Shown here piece after piece: positions 24,076-35,527 of a stretch of DNA of 64,000 nucleotides. Below the pieces are notes generated by a model. It ran no database searches and was not told the DNA's origin. It saw nothing but the letters and a program-made list of their open reading frames with translations. Source of the stretch: Antedon mediterranea. Its lineage: Eukaryota > Echinodermata > Crinoidea > Comatulida > Antedonidae. Each line of letters opens with the position of its first letter. Position 1 is the stretch's first letter. The stretch is from contig NC_092672.1 in assembly GCF_964355755.1 (NCBI RefSeq), positions 34,530,501 through 34,594,500 of the forward strand. The letters run 5' to 3'. The position numbers were made by a program, and so were the translations under genes.

Positions 24076-25500
24076 TGCTTTGCTACATGAAAATATTCCC
24101 TGTAAAATGTTTGCTGACATATTATACCTATATCATTGCACATTTATTTATTTGTTGTTTATTAAAGTTTATAAGAGCATGTTTTAAACATTGATGCATT
24201 TTAGCAATTGCTTTTTTAATGAATGGAATTGAGTGTCAGACAAAAACAAAAAGCTGACCATTGCATGGATTCTGTCATAGAATTTTCTTTTGATATTAAA
24301 CTTTTATAGCATTCTACTACCCTGAACCTTTAAACCACTTACTTTAATAATTATTACTATCAAGTTAAAAGCTTTTTATGGTTATCACCTGCTTTCTCTC
24401 TTCCAACAACTTTATCGTAGTAAAACAGTGTATTTAAGTAATTATAAGTGAAGTTTGCACTTTCTTAAAATAACCATTATGAAACCTGGTTATTTTTAAA
24501 TAGCATCTGATTCTGGATGGAATCCAAAAGATAGGCCTACTACTGTAAAGATATGCTTAAATACATAAAACTCTTTAATCGGTGTGTCATGTTTTTTAAA
24601 AATCTCATATAAAATACAGTATTTGTTATTATCACTGCATTATTTCCATTGTTAGTATTTTTATCGTTACAATTAATATGGTACATTATACTGTTTTTAT
24701 CTATTTATTTATTTAATTATTTATCTATTTCAATTTCAATTTCAATTTTGTTTGTTTTGTTTTGTTTTTTTTCTCGTTTTAAGGGGCTTTGCGTCTAAAG
24801 CATTAGCTTACAGCTTAACCCCGTTCACAACCTCAATTAATTTTGCATGTACTTTGTATTATCTGAGATTGTGAATAAAGTTATATATATAGTAATTCAG
24901 TATTACTGCATACATTTTGCTATAGTGCTTTAAACCAAAGAGATGTAACATTTCCATGCTATTTTAAATTACTAATTAAATTACTAATTTACTTCTTTTA
25001 CAGTATAAAGAAAACCAACTAAAATCTGTCTCCACCAATAGTAGAGTCTACTATTATTTGTTATCAATGTGAACATTGTGACAGGGATGTGGACATTTAA
25101 AGCTTGCAAACAGACAATGCTTCTAAAAAAATGATATTACAAATTCATACTTTTCTTAGAGAGTAATCCCTTTTCCCAAGAGTTTGGAATTCCATTCATT
25201 ATTTATCCATTTATTCAAGATATGCATCTAAGGTAGATGTTAGCAGTCTGATAAACAACATGGCTGGAATATAAATCTATACTGCTCTCACAACATTTAA
25301 TGTTATTCTGGCTTGGAGCCAATGTCATGTTGTTACACAAGCAAGGAACGACATCATTCTCATAACGACATGAAAACCCACCTACGCCCTCACCTCCACA
25401 CCGTGAATATATTATATTTAATATATTCTAACATTGCAGTCTGTTATCTAACTGATGATATTTGATCGTAATTTCAATGTTTACATTTTAAATGGTGATG
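24076..25500. other. No gene seen; LINE-like tail at 24690-24890
   Basis: At 24690-24890 a (TTTA)n and TTTTG-rich stretch leads into GGGGCTTTGCGTCTAAAGC and ends GAATAAAGTTATATATATAG, resembling a non-LTR 3' UTR. The rest is AT-rich without recognised features. Confidence 0.4.
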
Positions 25501-25800
25501 AGGAGAGATGACAGAAAAAAATGAATATCATCATCATAATGACAAAATAATGATAGAACAAAGATGACAATGATGGTGATTATGTCTGATGATGATACAG
25601 TATGATAATTATGATCCTGATAATGATGTTGATATTACAGTTACTGTACATTGACAGTACTGTACATTGATAACTATGATTATAATGATATTGATAATGA
25701 AAATGGTCATTCTGAAACTTTGTATTTTATAATTATATTAATGATGAAAATGATACCATTGATAATTATGATTATTGATAATATTATGTTGAAGATAATT
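25500..25800. repeat. GAT/AAT microsatellite-like region
   Basis: Imperfect GATGAT, AATGAT and GATAAT trinucleotide-type repeats fill the interval on the plus strand. The 60-codon open frame inside is simple-sequence by-product. Confidence 0.7.
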
Positions 25801-25802
25801 AT

Positions 25803-26375
25803 GAAATGGCCAATAATCAGCCGATATGAATAATGAAAATGACGAAAATGATAATGTAAACCAACAAACCACAACCTCACAAGTTAAAGACAATACAGGT
25901 CCAATGATGATATAATTTTATTAATTTACAAGATAATATGATTATTGATAATGATAATGATTTATAAAGATTATGAAATGGTCAATAATAATAATCTGAT
26001 TAGAATATTAAAAATGATAAAATCGATAATGTAATTGTAAACAAACAAAGCACAACTTTTCAAGTTAAGTACAATACAGAGGTCCAATAATGATACAATT
26101 GATAATATGATTATTGATAATGATAATGATAAAGATGAAATGGCCAATAATCAAGCTGATATGAATTAGGGAAATGAAAACATCGATAATGTAAACTACA
26201 ACTTTTCAAGTTAAAGACAATACAGAAGTGCAATGGTGATACAGTTGATACAATTATTGATAAAGATAATGATAATAATGAAGATGATTATGAAATGGTC
26301 AGTGAATCAAGTCGATTTGAATAATGACAATGACAACATTGATAATGTAAACAAATCACAACTTCAAGTTAAGGG
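25803..26375. repeat. Higher-order tandem array, ~155-173 bp unit, 4 copies
   Basis: Units start near 25803, 25976, 26136 and 26291 with AAATGGYCARTRAATCAA-like sequence. They continue through GATAATGTAAAC, CACAACTTTTCAAGTTAA and GACAATACAGAGGTCCAAT, and close with a GATAATGAT run. The last copy is truncated. Divergence between copies is moderate. Confidence 0.8.
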
Positions 26376-28699
26376 ACCTCTGGGAGAACAGTTTTTTAAG
26401 TGAAGAGGTCACACAGTATAAAGAATAAATAAAAAGGACAATTACAGATAGTTTCACTGGTGAAGGAAGTAAACAATGTAACAAGTGACAATATAAAACA
26501 CAATATGGGAAGTACATGCTACAACTACATTACACTTTCAACTTAAGTCTGTATATTTTAATAGCTGGATCATAATACTATCCCACGGGACAAGCACCAT
26601 GCTTTATTGTGGATTAACATTTGACTCGTATTTATTGTGAATTACATAGCCAGCCAGATTATGATAGTAAGCTACACAAATTATTTTCATGCTAAATGAG
26701 AATGATGGAATTTCTTTTTGCGATGAAAGAATCCAAGGAGGCCATGTTGTGAAAAGGTTGTTTAATTGAAAATGATCATTACTGTACATTACAAACAATC
26801 TAAACATTTCAGTGTTTGGTAATTTTTAGGTAGAATAAATAGTAAAATGTTGTCCTCTTGAAAACATTATTTTCTATATTTGTTGTTGTTGAATGCCATT
26901 CATTATTAACTATATTATTATTAACTTTGACCAAAAATTTGATAAGAAAAAAATTATTTACTGAAAAAACTGTAATTTAATTTTTGTTGTTTTCATTTAT
27001 TTTTCTGCGAAAGTGACTAACTTTAATAAAACTACAAAAGGACCTATTAAAAATCTGCTTTTATTAATCATTATTTAATATTTTCCATGTTTTTGAGGGG
27101 ACAATACATCCTTAAATGATAACCAAATCTGGATCTAATTATGAAAATAAATAATGCAGATTTATCTACAGTAATTGGTTGCATACATTCGGCATAATAT
27201 TCCAGCACGGCCTAATCAGTAACAAACGAATAGCTTCATTTGGAATAGATGCCATGATTATTACCTGAAGTAAGTAGTATCATTTGCAGGTTTAAGACAG
27301 CCAGACGAAACAAAGTGAAAACAATACTCCTCATAGGCAACATAGGGTATTGAAGACTATGATAAATATCTGAATTGTGTACATAACATTTAACAATCTA
27401 GAAAAACAGCGACTTTATAGGAACTTTGCTTACTGTCATAAACTAGATATATCACTATATAACTACCTATACTATAAGTTTTAAAAGTAGAAATTATATT
27501 ATTATATTTATTATTTATATTTTAAAGCCATTGAATGTACAGTAATATAACACAGTAGAATCCCTATTAATATTATTCAGGATCAAAAAAGAGGTGTCAT
27601 CCATGAATAGTTGGCTGCATTAACATTAATGTCCTTATGTCCCTGAATAAGGGTGTTTCGCAATGTTAATAAACATAATAGCCTTTGTTAACTGAATAGG
27701 GGGTGCCTCTGAATAGTGTTCTCTCAGTAGTCTAATGTTTTAAAAAAACTTTCATTAAAGAAATTATCATAGTGTACTGTACATAATAGAGCAACTATGA
27801 GTACATTGAAGTCACATAAATGAATTATGATGATGATGTAATAAATGTTACATCATGCATCAATTGATATAAATGGGTTAATTGGTTTATATTACTATAA
27901 TAAATTATGTAATACTAATACCTAAGGGTATAAATTAAAGCATGTAATAATCATTTTTGTATTCATTGAATTTTAATTAAACAATGGAAGACAGCCTTAG
28001 GCTGTATATTAATACATCTATCAGTGATAATATCATTATCAATTTTATTTATCAATTAATAAAATAACATTATTTAAATGTTACAATGTTGTTGCTTTAA
28101 AGAGTGATGGAAATAATTTATATGAAATATGGCTTGTATTATTTAATTTTAAGATGGTGATAAGCTTTGATCTGCCCAAAAACTTATTACCATTTGTCAA
28201 TATTTATTATTTTATTGGAAATAATAAAGAATATAACTGTTTTTAGTTTCACAAAAATTCTTACTTTTAAAATGTTAGTTTAGATATTTAAATAAATATT
28301 AGTACTTTTCATAAATTATGAAAATAATTTTGCAATTAAAATATACAATTTATACTTTCATTATCATATGTTGAGGGCAGTATTGCATATTTTTATATCA
28401 TCAGATAAAGCACACCATAGTCGAATTAATCTTTGAATCATGCAGATGAGCAGTTACTTATGCAAATTCAAGGTGACAGGGTGACATGAGGAAAAAAATT
28501 AGTATTTATCAACAAGGTTGGCACTGGTGGAGGCTTCTGTAATCTAGGTACCAATCTTTTATTATCATTTCACTATCTCTAACTGGGTAATAATTTAATA
28601 ATAGGTGGATCCAAGCAATGCCTCTTTTATTTTTAAAACCAGAAACAACAAGAGAAACAAATCCGCCACTTACAGCTTGGTTTAACAGATACAATACAA
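26376..28699. other. No gene seen; one family-C element
   Basis: Besides the element at 26860-27118, the 2.3 kb are AT-rich with no recognisable exon, RNA or further repeat family. Confidence 0.5.
26860..27118. repeat. Family-C element
   Basis: Colinear with 11395-11637: TTAACTTTGACCAAAAATTT, AAATTATTTACTGAAAAAAC, TGACTAACTTTAATAAAACT and the end GGGGACAATACATCCTTAAA. Confidence 0.6.
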
Positions 28700-29040
28700 T
28701 TACAACAACTCAGAAACACTTAAATTACGACGAAACAGATAAAGATTGGAATTAAAAATGTCAATATGGGGATGGGCCTGGACTAAACTATTATAATATA
28801 AACTTAATCTACTGATGTAACCATTTTTTAGAACATTGACTCTACAAAAGGGAACACAAAGGATATTGTTGTTTCTTAAATTACGGGCGGGAACATGAAT
28901 ACCGAAATTGGAGATAAAGTTGCAGTCAAAAATAGAATGAAGACATTTAAAAAGAAAAATAAGATCATTGTGACATCTACTGTACGTAATGAAGGGACAT
29001 CTAAATTTTCGGACAATGCAAAAGTTTAGGTTTTGGCAAG
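28700..29040 (-). pseudogene. 3' end of a non-LTR retrotransposon reverse transcriptase ORF
   Basis: A minus-strand frame stays open for about 110 codons to a TAA at 28700-28702. It includes CHNDLIFLFKCLHSIFDCNF, IHVPARNLRNNNILCVPFCR, VNVLKNGYISRLSLYYNSL and DIFNSNLYLFRRNL. The order (HxDLxFLFKCL, ARNLRN, VPFxRxNxxKNxxISR, YNxL) is what I know from the C-terminal tail of LINE ORF2 proteins of the jockey/CR1 type. No catalytic reverse-transcriptase motifs lie upstream, so this is a 5'-truncated copy. The frame is uninterrupted, suggesting modest age. Confidence 0.62.
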
Positions 29041-29454
29041 TTTAGCACTCCAGTTTACAATTTTGTGTACCTCTCCCTCCAATTCAAAGCCGAAAAATTG
29101 TCAAAACGCCCTCTGTTATATGTGATGTTTTTGTGGCGTATATACCATTGCTTACATTAAAGAATAGTTGACAAGACTACTTATTATTACTTGAAAAGGA
29201 ACATCACAAATAAAAAAACCACAAACCAAATCATCAGTCAGGTTCTCTATAACAATTTTATTGTTTAATCAAGTATTGTTTTATGGTATCAAATGTTATC
29301 AAGTACATGCTAACATTATAATATTTAATATTGTTATATTTAATTGTTAATTGAACATTTTGAATGCAAAAAATTGTCAAAATACTGATCAAGTTTATTC
29401 CGAAATGCCCTCTGTTATATTTGATGTTTGTGTGGCATCATTGAACGCATCATT

Positions 29455-30763
29455 ATGCACTTGTCAATTGTATGACCCACTATACGAGAATACAGATCAC
29501 TCCGGCCGCGCTTCACTCCGGCCGCGCTTCAATCCGGCCGCGATTTATTCCGGCCGCAGCTATGGAGCGCGCAATGAGTCTTTTACAACCGAGACACGTT
29601 TTTTTGTAGAGAATCAAAATAAACATTTGTAATCATACAGTATATTTTTTCTCTTTCAGGATCACAACAACATCGCAAGTGTTTTAAATTAGGTCTAATG
29701 CTAAAACAAAATAATTTATGTGTTTTATCCAATGTAATAGGCTAGTATATTAATTGTAATGTGATTAATTAATGTAATTTATTGCAATGTACCCTATATG
29801 TCATATTATTTTTATCATATATAAATTAAAATATAAAATCATTGTAAATTGGACTGTACCAAAATAATATATTAATTCTTGATACAATTCCAGGTAACAT
29901 TAATTAGACGGATATTTGATTATTTGAAATAAATTAATTAATATATGTTGTAAATATTGTTATTAACTATAAACAAACATAAATAATAATTGATTATTTG
30001 AAATAAATTAATTAATATTTTACATATTGTTATTAACTATAATTAGTAAGTATGGGTACTGGCAAGATAAAGTGTTATAAAAATAAGGGTTTTAACTAAT
30101 TTTTAATGTTAATAAATGTAAAGCTATAAAAATAAATGTACATAGAAAGAAATTAAATATTGTTATTCAACCATAATTAGACGGGTATTTGATTATTATT
30201 TTATTATTGAATTTAATTAAGTTAAGTAATAGTTTGAAAGAAAAAGCAGTTCCAACTTCTTTGAATGTTATTGTTAATGAAAAAAGTAAAATTGTTGCTA
30301 ATAAATATTCAACTAGTTCCATTTAAATTCACCAAGAATTTGTTATAACACTGAACAGTATAGAAAACGTAGATATGGGCGCTCCATACTAACGGCCCCT
30401 TTGCACAGGAAGTCGAATTGAATAGCGGCCGGAGTGCATACATCGCGCTAAACTGATACGGCGGCCGGAGTGAAGCGCGGCCGGAGTGATCGGCTACCCT
30501 ATACGACCCCTGGGAGAGGTGAGTCATTTGTCCGATGTGCATCATACTTTTGAATACCATACCCATTTTGACGCACTGTGACCATGTTGTTTATGATATG
30601 GTGGGTGGTAAAGTGACGGACATTGACACACCTTGTTCATTGATGTGACGTACCATCTAGGTTTTTTGACGCACCCCTGCGTCAGTAATTATTTGTAAAT
30701 GACGCACCCATGACGCACCTTTCCCGGGGGTCGTATAGTGAGTCATACAATTGACAAGTGCAT
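29455..30763. mobile_element. 1.3-kb fold-back element with CCGGCCGC clusters
   Basis: Terminal inverted repeats begin ATGCACTTGTCAATTGTATG (left) and are mirrored by CATACAATTGACAAGTGCAT (right), then both continue with CACTATACGA. Just inside, clusters of (A/C)TCCGGCCGCG(C) occur at 29500-29560 and, inverted, at 30415-30490, bracketing an AT-rich core with 78-bp tandem repeats (29905-30045). No transposase frame. It resembles a long non-autonomous MITE. Confidence 0.65.
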
Positions 30764-31663
30764 TAACGAGTTGTGAAAAATGAAAAGTTTTAACAATATT
30801 TTATTAATATTAATTAACTGATTTTCTAGGGGAAAAAATATATTTTTAAATAATAAAAATATATAATATTTAAAAAAATGTACTTGACATCATTTTATAT
30901 CATAAAACCCTACCAGGCGATATCGGGTCCCTAACAGGCGACACCGGGCCTACCGGGCGTAGATTAGTATGACTGATCACTTCCTTAAAACTGAAAAGAT
31001 TTACATTGAAGGGAACCAAAGCATTTACCCGCCCGACGAGCCGGCACTGTCAATGAATATTGCATAATGAAAATGTTGGCCTACCTTTGCCGGGTTCTGT
31101 ATAAAGATTATAACATTCCATTAATATTTTCTCATTAATGGAGCGTGTACCGGCGTCTACTGAATTAGCAGCTGAACGTTGTTTCAATTTTCCAGACATT
31201 TTAGAGGAGATAATGTTTGACAAAGTATAACAAAAACACCGGTGTTTAGGTCTTGTGAATGATGACGTGAAAAGGACTTCAAAATCACACGTCTGCTCAT
31301 GTCTTTATTTTGCGCCGATACGTCTGATAACGCAAACGCGTTTAGATTAAATCCTCACTCATTATTAGTGGGAAAAACCAACTGGCTGGGATACAAGTAT
31401 TTGTGTTAGTATGTATTTGATATACTTCTAGGGACCACTAATACTGTATTAACAATGCAAATCGTTTCTTTTATTAAACTGCTGAAAATTCAAACGATAA
31501 AGAACATTTTTGTTGACGCGTTATTGTTTATGTTGACACTTTATAACCGAACGTGGTTGGATCGATCACACTGCACGAACGGCGACCGTTCCTCTCTTTA
31601 TTTATCGTGTTCTTTTTCTTTGAAACTAAACTATTATTGTTAATTTATTTAATTATATTCATT
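30764..31663 (+). promoter_or_regulatory. Upstream region of MRPL57
   Basis: The interval contains a small tandem motif (ACCAGGCGATATCGGGTCC / AACAGGCGACACCGGGCC at 30910-30958). A CpG-containing stretch at 31130-31600 is less AT-poor in CpG than surroundings and is the likely promoter/5' UTR of MRPL57. The in-frame open reading upstream of the ATG continues without a start until 31664. Confidence 0.4.
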
Positions 31664-33977
31664 ATGTGGCTAACGAGGGTTCTTTGTGGTCATAAATTCT
31701 ATTCTCGTAAACGAACACATGGATTACAATTTATAGGGTAAGTTCTAGGCTTGAAAGGTGCTTGGCGGTGGTGTTTTAGAAAGGGCGGTGAGGGAGCCCC
31801 CTGTCCCCTAGGCCGTCGTGGTTTATGAATAGGACTCTCTGGTGAAAGCTGATATTGGCCTAGCTGAGATCCTGTTTTGCGCAATTTAAAATTGCGCAAG
31901 GGTTTTTTTTGCGCAAACAAATTATAATATTCATTTCGCAGTTTTGTTTTTTTTTAAATATTTCTCAATATTATTTTTTTTTTCTTATTTTTTAGTACAT
32001 AAATATATTATAATATTAATAAATAATAATAATGGATGGAAAAAGTGTATTATTCTGTCAAAATCTTTATTTATTTATTTATTTATTCTTTCCTTAGCAC
32101 TATTTTGTCCGTGAATTATCTTGGCATCAGTTTCATCTATCTAAGTCAATTTTTCAGAGTATATTCCTTATGGCCAGGAATCGATGTGGTTATATTTTCA
32201 CGATGCGCAATCAAAAATTACGCGGTCTACGCGCGATTTTACGAAATCACATATGTAATCATATCTTCACAAGCATGAATCACAATTAAACAAAATTTGG
32301 TACTCATAAATTTCAGGTCATATTTCGTGATATGGCAATACAATTACGTGCGTAGCGCATATAACGCTTGCGTACGCACGCTTAAAATGTTCAAAATTGT
32401 CAAAATTTATTTTCGATGAAATTAGAGTACGTTTCAGGCAATTTTAAGCAGATTTTTGCACGCGCACTGCGCGTTAAACGTTAATGCGCACTCTTTTTGC
32501 CCGATTTCTGTTTTACAATCTTTCTTTAGTAATATCATCATATTTGATTCAGGTTTCAACTCGAAATTGCGTTATACGAGCACGTCAAAAGTGACTGGCT
32601 ACGCACGTATAAGTTAACAAAATGGTGAAAATATGCTAAATTTTAAAATTAATATATATCGTCAGAATGCAGGGGAACACCTATTTTTTATTTCATTTTC
32701 TTGAAGTGTATGTATCAAATGTATGATTTATTATGAAATTAGAAGAACAAAAGTTGATTAAGTCATCATTAATTGCATATTAAATTTAAAAAAATTAATT
32801 TCGACAATCAAACAAATTATGACATTTTCTTAGGCCAAAATAACAAACTTAACATTAACTTTCTTCCTTCAAAAGTTCATATATTAAAGTTAAAAGTATG
32901 TAGTTTGACAGTGCATCATTTGTTTACATTTTAAAGATGTCATCATAGTAAAAAATTATAATTCATTTCGGTATGTAATAATCTATTTGCACCAAAGTGG
33001 TTACTGCATAGTAAATACACGGAGGAATTTTTCTACAACTTTTAGCCAGTTGTGTATGGCTCGATGGTCTGTGCTCGTGTCTATGGCATTCAAGGTACCG
33101 AGATCGAGTCTCACCTTGGGAAACGAAATAAGATTTTTTTTTATTATTTGTATTGTTCAAATTTTTTTCTTAGTGTATAGATTATACACATGATTTATAA
33201 TGAAATCTAGATAAAAATTAACTTATGTCTTTATTATTATGTAACAACAAATGTGGTTTATGACATTATACGCATATGGATCTTTGATCGGATTGTGATA
33301 CCGGTTAGCAAGGTCCTATCATATATTATAAATAATTAAAGATTCTGAGAAAATCAATCAATATATCTTTTAAAAATCAATTATCTTTATTTAATTCAAT
33401 GCATATAACCTATAATTTGTCATAGTGACAAATTAAATCTAGTTTTAATTTTTAGTTTGTTACATATTTGTTTTTCCTTGAACAAATTGCTGGCAAAAAA
33501 TCTACTCGTACTTCTCGGGTCTAAGGGTAAATGTTATTAGCACTGACTATTTAAAACCAATTAAGGCCTAAAGTATTAATTATCACATCATGCAAAATAA
33601 TTTTTTATTATTTTATTTTTCAGTAAGCATCGAAGATATCGACCAATTACCAAATTTATGGTGCAAAATATGGTACGGAGGCTGAATCTTGAAGAACAAA
33701 ACCGGAAATATCTTGAAACTTCATTTCTGTCTGAGGTACATATTACTATTAAATATGGCTAAAAAAATTGAAATTGTATCACAAACTAAATATTTTTCTA
33801 TTATAAATTGTTTTAATTGTATTTTTTAATTTGCAGGAAGAAGAAAGTGGAAGTGCAAGACAAAGACATATTGTTCAAGCCAAGGAATTCATTAATGCAC
33901 GAAGAGGAGTGAACATGAGGCCTCATAAATATCTTATAGACTATTTTAAACACTTAGAAGGCTATAGAACGTGGTAG
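31664..33977 (+). CDS. MRPL57: Mitochondrial large-subunit ribosomal protein mL63 (MRP63)
   Basis: Three plus-strand exons, 31664-31737, 33624-33735 and 33837-33977, join in phase (GG/T, GAG/GAA) to 108 codons plus TAG; human MRPL57 has 102. The N-terminus MWLTRVLCGHKFYSRKRT resembles a short mitochondrial targeting sequence. The diagnostic stretch GLQFIGKHRRYRPITKF spans exons 1-2, followed by QNMVRRLNLEEQNRKYLE, and a C-terminal PHKYLIDYFKHLEG. The protein is a small component of the mitoribosome large subunit. I chose ATG 31664 because it aligns with the vertebrate start, and the upstream in-frame extension has no ATG. AATAAA at 34015-34020 is 38 nt past the stop. Intron 1 is 1.9 kb and repeat-filled. 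Confidence 0.92.
31874..31919. repeat. GCGCAATTT palindrome, solo copy
   Basis: TTGCGCAATTTAAAATTGCGCAA is a near-perfect palindrome of the unit that forms the array in POP5 intron 2, followed by TTTTTTGCGCAA. Confidence 0.75.
32190..32625. repeat. CpG-rich repetitive segment
   Basis: Embedded in AT-rich intron, this segment has clustered short GC motifs: ACGCGGTCTACGCGCG, CGTGCGTAGCGCATATAACG, GCGTACGCACGC and TGCACGCGCACTGCGCG. I cannot assign it to an element, and no inverted ends were found. Confidence 0.4.
33047..33130 (+). repeat. tRNA-like SINE head
   Basis: TATGGCTCGATGGTCTG (A-box like) and GAGATCGAGTCTCACC (B-box like) are spaced as in tRNA-derived SINEs, followed by AAACGAAATAAG. 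The cloverleaf is not restorable into a normal tRNA. Confidence 0.5.
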
Positions 33978-34014
33978 CCAATAATCCAACATGGCCATAT
34001 GATAGAACACTATG

Positions 34015-34020
34015 AATAAA
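34015..34020 (+). terminator. Polyadenylation signal of MRPL57
   Basis: AATAAA 38 nt beyond the stop codon; a second AATAAA lies at about 34238. Confidence 0.6.
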
Positions 34021-35470
34021 CTGTAGTATGGACACTGAGGATATTTTGAGTGGAGGGAGACAAGAACCAAGGAAATGTTGTGTGCAGGTTCAGGTTACAC
34101 ATCTGGTAGAAGTTTTTTTTAAACTGTCTACAGCTTTGGTATTAAAGGACCTGAACATCACAATTTTAAAAAGAACTGAACATTCTACTTCATTTAAAGT
34201 AGTACAGTATATGGGCTAGTAAAATCCCAGTGGTCCGAATAAATAATGGCGAAGTTGTCCTGGTTTTTTAACAATCAATAGCTTTCTATTCAGATTAAAC
34301 ATGTCATAAAGCTGTCTACGCTATCAAATTTTATGTGACAAGAAAATGTGATGTGCCCATATATGAACATGATGATGTCATATCATTGCCATATATAGGC
34401 ATATCACTACCATATTTGGGCACATCACACTTTTTTGTCAAACTAGTTTGATAGTGTAGACATAGCTTTAGATTTAAATGAAGTGTCATCTATTGAAATA
34501 CAAAGATGTACCTTTTGACATTTAATAAAAAAGATAAAAACCAAAATGTGAATAATAAATACAATTAACTTGATAATAACCAAATGAAATGGTAATCTTT
34601 AATTATGGTAGAGTTGATACGAGCTCTGAATGTCCAACATGCTTTTCTGTACATCAATTTTGACAATAAACAATCATAAATTATAATATCTATTCATATT
34701 TACTACATAAGCCCTGCTTTATAACAATAGCACGACCAGAACCAACAAGACGGTGGGTTTGTAACCCTTTATACCATACATGATTAAATTATTTAAAACT
34801 AAACTATTTCTTATTGTATCTGCTTCAACAAAAAAAGCTAATTGTTCTACAAACGGTACACCAATTATGCTAATAAAACAACAAGTGATGCTGTAGGTGG
34901 ATAGCACAAACTAAGCCCAGTACAGTTATTTGATATCTGAAAGACAATGAAGTAAAGCTGGATGGAAGAATTTTAGTCTGATATTGCGCTGTCGAGTGCT
35001 CAGTGCTGGGTAGCAATACATTTAAATAACAGAATTACTTCTGGAATAATTTAAAACATGGGGGGACCTGCCCAGCATGATATTGTATCATCGAATGTGG
35101 TACATTATATATTTTTTTGAAATGATATATATTCTGTTTGCTAATTAATATATTATAAAATTAGCAATAATACAATTATTTACATTATTATCTTTAAAAA
35201 AAACCTACCATACTGGTATCTATATAAGGAATATATGTGATATAATCATATTAATTAATCTTTAATCATTTTCAAAACAAATTATTGTTTTTATAAAATA
35301 TAACCATTTGTGATAGCACTTTTTTCTGATGAAAAAATTTAGTCATCAAAAAGAATTTTTTCTGTTTCTATCTTAAAAACTAGGTAAAAATGTATTATTT
35401 CAGATCAGCCTAAAAAAGGTTTTACACACACTTTTTTCTTCACTGCAGTTGGAAAAGCTAAAATCCATGT
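34021..35470. other. Intergenic region between converging MRPL57 and AIFM3
   Basis: About 1.45 kb separate the two polyadenylation signals. It holds one family-A MITE (34309-34468); otherwise AT-rich with nothing recognised. Confidence 0.6.
34309..34468. repeat. Fold-back MITE family A, copy 9 (inverse orientation)
   Basis: Here the ATGTGACAAGAAAATGTGAT half is on the left, so relative to copies 1-7 the element is inserted in the opposite direction. Ends GTAGACATAGCTT. Confidence 0.85.
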
Positions 35471-35474
35471 GGCA

Positions 35475-35480
35475 TTTATT
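35475..35480 (-). terminator. Polyadenylation signal of AIFM3
   Basis: AATAAA on the minus strand (TTTATT on plus) 48 nt past the AIFM3 stop codon. Confidence 0.6.
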
Positions 35481-35527
35481 GATTATATCTTGAATATATG
35501 TATAGAAATTTATAGTCCACAGTTGGT

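Larger units (their letters stand above)
31738..33623 (+). other. MRPL57 intron 1
   Basis: Contains a GCGCAATTT palindrome pair at 31877-31915, CpG-rich motifs such as GCGTACGCACGC and CACGCGCACTGCGCG at 32190-32620, and a tRNA-like SINE head at 33047-33130. No exon was seen in it. Confidence 0.6.

Noticed and set aside
31117-31200. Tiny minus-strand exon candidate with AG and GT around AACCCGGCAAAG near 31085
   Set aside because: Only 12 nt, no neighbouring exon to join and no family; probably chance.
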